Positions 16,375-18,157 of a stretch of DNA of 18,157 nt are shown here, piece by piece. Source of the DNA: Acidobacteriaceae bacterium (lineage in GTDB: Bacteria; Acidobacteriota; Terriglobia; Terriglobales; Acidobacteriaceae); assembly GCA_031296355.1 (NCBI GenBank), contig JARLFX010000264.1:1-18157 (forward strand), given 5' to 3'. Positions within the stretch are counted from its first letter, which is position 1, and each line of letters starts with the position of its first letter. The position numbers were made by a program, and so were the translations under genes. The notes below the pieces were generated by a model. It saw only the letters and a list, made by a program, of their open reading frames with translations, had not been told where the DNA came from and made no database searches.

Positions 16375-17757
16375 TTACGGGGTGCTGGTGCGGATTGATA
16401 CGATTTCTGTTCCCCACTGAGAGCCGTGGAGATCGTGCACTTTAAGCAGTATCTCGGTCGTGGAGTTATCAGATTGAGACACCAATGCATGGGAGAGCGC
16501 TGGCGGTAGATCCGGCCCAAGAACGAGGTCGGCTGCTGCGTCGTCCATATCGCCCCACAAGCCGTTCAACAGCAGGACACTTCCTGTTCCTGACAAGTTA
16601 GGAAGGATCGCGATGTCTACGTAGCCCACATAGCTTCCGCCGTCCTCGGGATGGAGTTCATAGGTTTGGGACTCGCCGGGACGGGGGTTCCGATTTCTGA
16701 AGTGAAACCAAGGAGTGGCTGGATCTTTTTCCTGATAGAAGTTCAGTCTGGGCTCGAAGAGAGTGATCCAGGGATTGCTGAGCCGGTCTCCGACGATCAC
16801 AAAGTTTCCCTGCTGGAAGTCCCGGACATGCATATACCGGCCGTATTTGACCGCGTTTATGGTACCGGCAATCGTTCCCCAGCGGTAACATTTAGCCGCG
16901 ATATCGGCATCGGCCAAGGGCGTGAAGCGCTGAACGACATGGTTACTAATGACTTCGCGAAGGGCTGGATCAGAAATATCGGCCAATAGATAATCTGGGT
17001 ACGTTGTACTTTCATAGTCGCCTACCGAAATGCTGTCGCGGTGAATCGCGTTCAGCAAAGTGGCCAGATTAGTATCGGCAAGGACCATGTTAACTGTCGC
17101 GCCAGGAGAAAAGATCCGACGAAGGATTGGATTGGTTATCGTTGCGACCGTCTGGTTGGCGTATGGCGTAGGGCGAAAACGAAATCCAGCGAAGGCACCC
17201 AAAATGAGGGCCACAAGACAGGCCGCCACACTCCAGAGTATTCCTGATCTTCTGACCGGAGTTTGGTTAGAGAGTTCGGCTATTGCGGGAGAGGCCGCAG
17301 GTTCCTCACCGGCTCGCGCCGAGCTTTCCCTGAGGACAGTCTCTATCTTAGACACCGATTCGGGCGCATGAGCGGACTCCGAACGATAGTTGAAAACCGG
17401 CTTATAGCTGCCCAGTGCGATGACAATTTCCACCTGCTCATCCTTGCCTTCCAAGGAGAAGTAGAGATCCAGCCTTTTCCTGAGGCGCGCCATCTGGACG
17501 CGGACGATGTTGTCGTCGAGCGCATTGAAATCGCTTTTGCGGCCCAAAACCTGATGTGCAATTTCGAACTCGTGAAGGGGCTCTTCGGGCCGCAGGATGG
17601 CTTGGCGCACGATAAACCGCAGGATGGCCTGTAGTTGCGCAGCGCGCGAAAGAGCCGGACTACGAATCGCCCTTTCAGCTACTTCCCAGCGCAGATCGCC
17701 CTGAAGCGCCTCCTCATCTGCTCTGGAATCGGCCGCTGATCTAGTGTCGACAGTCAT
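16375..17757 (-). CDS. Membrane-anchored winged-helix regulator with periplasmic domain (regulator 2)
   Basis: 460-aa diverged paralogue of regulator 1. The DNA-binding domain spans about 25-125: NIVRVQMARLRKRLDLYF (83-100) aligns well with the OmpR/PhoB recognition helix, and VIALGSYKPVF (112-122) with the wing. A 45-residue linker precedes one membrane segment at about 172-192. The periplasmic part (193-460) shares motifs with regulator 1: NFVIVGDRLSNPWITLFEPRL against its VVLIGAY...LKPLKF, and SVLLLNGLWGDMDDAA against VVIVSGIGGGDNINAA. Downstream it converges with the DUF4832 gene (165-bp gap, no clear terminator). Upstream it is divergent from cassette C, so it is well placed to control that cassette. 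Control of the other two copies is inference. AAGAG before the ATG is a weak ribosome-binding site. Confidence 0.72.
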   Translation of the reverse strand: MTVDTRSAADSRADEEALQGDLRWEVAERAIRSPALSRAAQLQAILRFIVRQAILRPEEPLHEFEIAHQVLGRKSDFNALDDNIVRVQMARLRKRLDLYFSLEGKDEQVEIVIALGSYKPVFNYRSESAHAPESVSKIETVLRESSARAGEEPAASPAIAELSNQTPVRRSGILWSVAACLVALILGAFAGFRFRPTPYANQTVATITNPILRRIFSPGATVNMVLADTNLATLLNAIHRDSISVGDYESTTYPDYLLADISDPALREVISNHVVQRFTPLADADIAAKCYRWGTIAGTINAVKYGRYMHVRDFQQGNFVIVGDRLSNPWITLFEPRLNFYQEKDPATPWFHFRNRNPRPGESQTYELHPEDGGSYVGYVDIAILPNLSGTGSVLLLNGLWGDMDDAAADLVLGPDLPPALSHALVSQSDNSTTEILLKVHDLHGSQWGTEIVSIRTSTP

Positions 17758-17875
17758 AAAATAACGCTCTTAAGAAGAGCTCCATTATCAGTGATGCAGA
17801 CTCATCTGACAAGCGGAGCGCTCAGCCTTTCAAAAACTACAGCCATTTTGCTCGTAACTCATTGAATCGCAATTC

Positions 17876-17937
17876 ATGTTACGTAACATAATCCGGTTCA
17901 CGTAACCGTAGCATTACGGTGGCGTCAAGTGACTTGC
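17876..17937 (+). promoter_or_regulatory. Operator array of cassette C (three dyads)
   Basis: ATGTTACGTAACAT at 17876-17889, ACCGTAGCATTACGGT at 17905-17920 and CAAGTGACTTG at 17926-17936. Order and spacing equal those of copies A and B. The array stands about 120 bp upstream of the divergent regulator 2 start, so a protein bound here could affect both directions. Confidence 0.75.
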
Positions 17938-18004
17938 CAAGCATTTTCTCTTGCGCTGAGAGTAAGTGCGCTGATCAATGCCATGTAACGAAGCCTTCCT
18001 CTTT

Positions 18005-18055
18005 TTCCTCTCCACCGGGCCCGACCTATGGGAGTTACTTGGGTGGATGCAGGAA
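18005..18055 (+). promoter_or_regulatory. Leader hairpin of cassette C
   Basis: TCCACC (18011-18016) pairs with GGTGGA (18042-18047), and outside an internal loop TTCC (18005-18008) pairs with GGAA (18052-18055). It stands at the same place as the hairpins of A and B, with different arm sequences. Confidence 0.4.
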
Positions 18056-18114
18056 GTTATACAGAGTGGGTAATGCGGTGAGCGGACCAAATGATTAGTC
18101 ATGAGGATATGAAC

Positions 18115-18157
18115 ATGCAGCAATTTTTTGTACCAGTGACCAGGTTTCATAATGTCC
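18115..18157 (+). CDS. 5' end of a third cassette-led gene (rest beyond window)
   Basis: ATG at 18115, with GAGGA 7 nt upstream, opens a frame MQQFFVPVTRFHNV that runs to the window end without a stop. The residues match the start of the receptor (MQQFFVPGTGLHN) more closely than the DUF4832 protein (MQQFFMLVTGFHN), so a second TonB-dependent receptor is a reasonable guess. Nothing beyond the shared leader is visible, so the product is unknown. Confidence 0.65.
   Translation, partial: MQQFFVPVTRFHNV

Larger units (their letters stand above)
17793..18157 (+). repeat. Repeat cassette copy C: promoter region, 5' leader and first codons
   Basis: Third copy, plus strand, in the divergent region upstream of regulator 2. 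It aligns with B from GATGCAG at 17793 and with A and B through the leader into coding sequence. The 41-bp identical block is 17897-17937. The match runs through CATAAT at 18148-18153, close to the window end, so its right boundary cannot be fixed here. Confidence 0.92.

Overview
This window looks like a polysaccharide-utilisation locus from a soil-type Acidobacteriota, most likely class Terriglobia. The assignment rests on gene content: an Oar-like TonB-dependent receptor with an N-terminal carboxypeptidase-regulatory-like domain and no SusD partner, two membrane-anchored winged-helix regulators of a kind I associate with this phylum, a DUF4832 protein, and a GH27/GH5/acetylesterase set. No rRNA, tRNA, CRISPR array, transposase or phage gene is visible.

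Layout. Positions 1-224 (minus) hold the 5' end of a secreted protein that runs off the left edge. It follows the receptor gene (261-3791, minus) by 36 bp. Next, all on the minus strand and read right to left, come a Tat-exported GH5-like hydrolase (9839-11017), an ACS-family MFS transporter overlapping a class I mannose-6-phosphate isomerase by 4 bp (7264-9683), a GH27 alpha-galactosidase (5918-7174) and a sialate-O-acetylesterase-type SGNH esterase (4101-5702). A 306-bp divergent region separates these from plus-strand genes: a membrane-anchored regulator (11324-12553), a second SGNH acetylesterase (12774-14261) and a DUF4832 glycosidase-like protein (14668-16209). A second regulator (16375-17757, minus) converges on the DUF4832 gene. 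At the right edge another gene begins (18115 onward).

The most striking structure is a cassette of about 340-365 bp present three times: 3753-4088 (minus), 14343-14706 (plus) and 17793-18157 (plus). It sits directly upstream of, and runs into, the receptor gene, the DUF4832 gene and the truncated right-edge gene. Each copy has a perfect 14-bp palindrome, a 41-bp block identical in all three copies that contains two more dyads, a 5' leader with a hairpin whose sequence differs but whose pairing is kept, an identical ribosome-binding region, and the first 13 or so codons of the gene. Three genes, at least two of them unrelated, therefore start with nearly the same peptide (MQQFF...HN). Homology stops just after those codons.

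Working model (inference): the genes take up and degrade a galactose-, mannose- and acetyl-containing plant polymer such as acetylated galacto(gluco)mannan. The esterases deacetylate it, GH27 and GH5 cut it, the receptor imports oligomers across the outer membrane, the MFS carrier imports products and the isomerase feeds mannose-6-phosphate to glycolysis. The repeated cassette would place the receptor and a glycosidase-like enzyme under one control. The two CadC/ToxR-like regulators, which have cytoplasmic OmpR-type winged helices and related periplasmic domains, are candidate sensors, although a separate LacI-type repressor could equally bind the palindrome.
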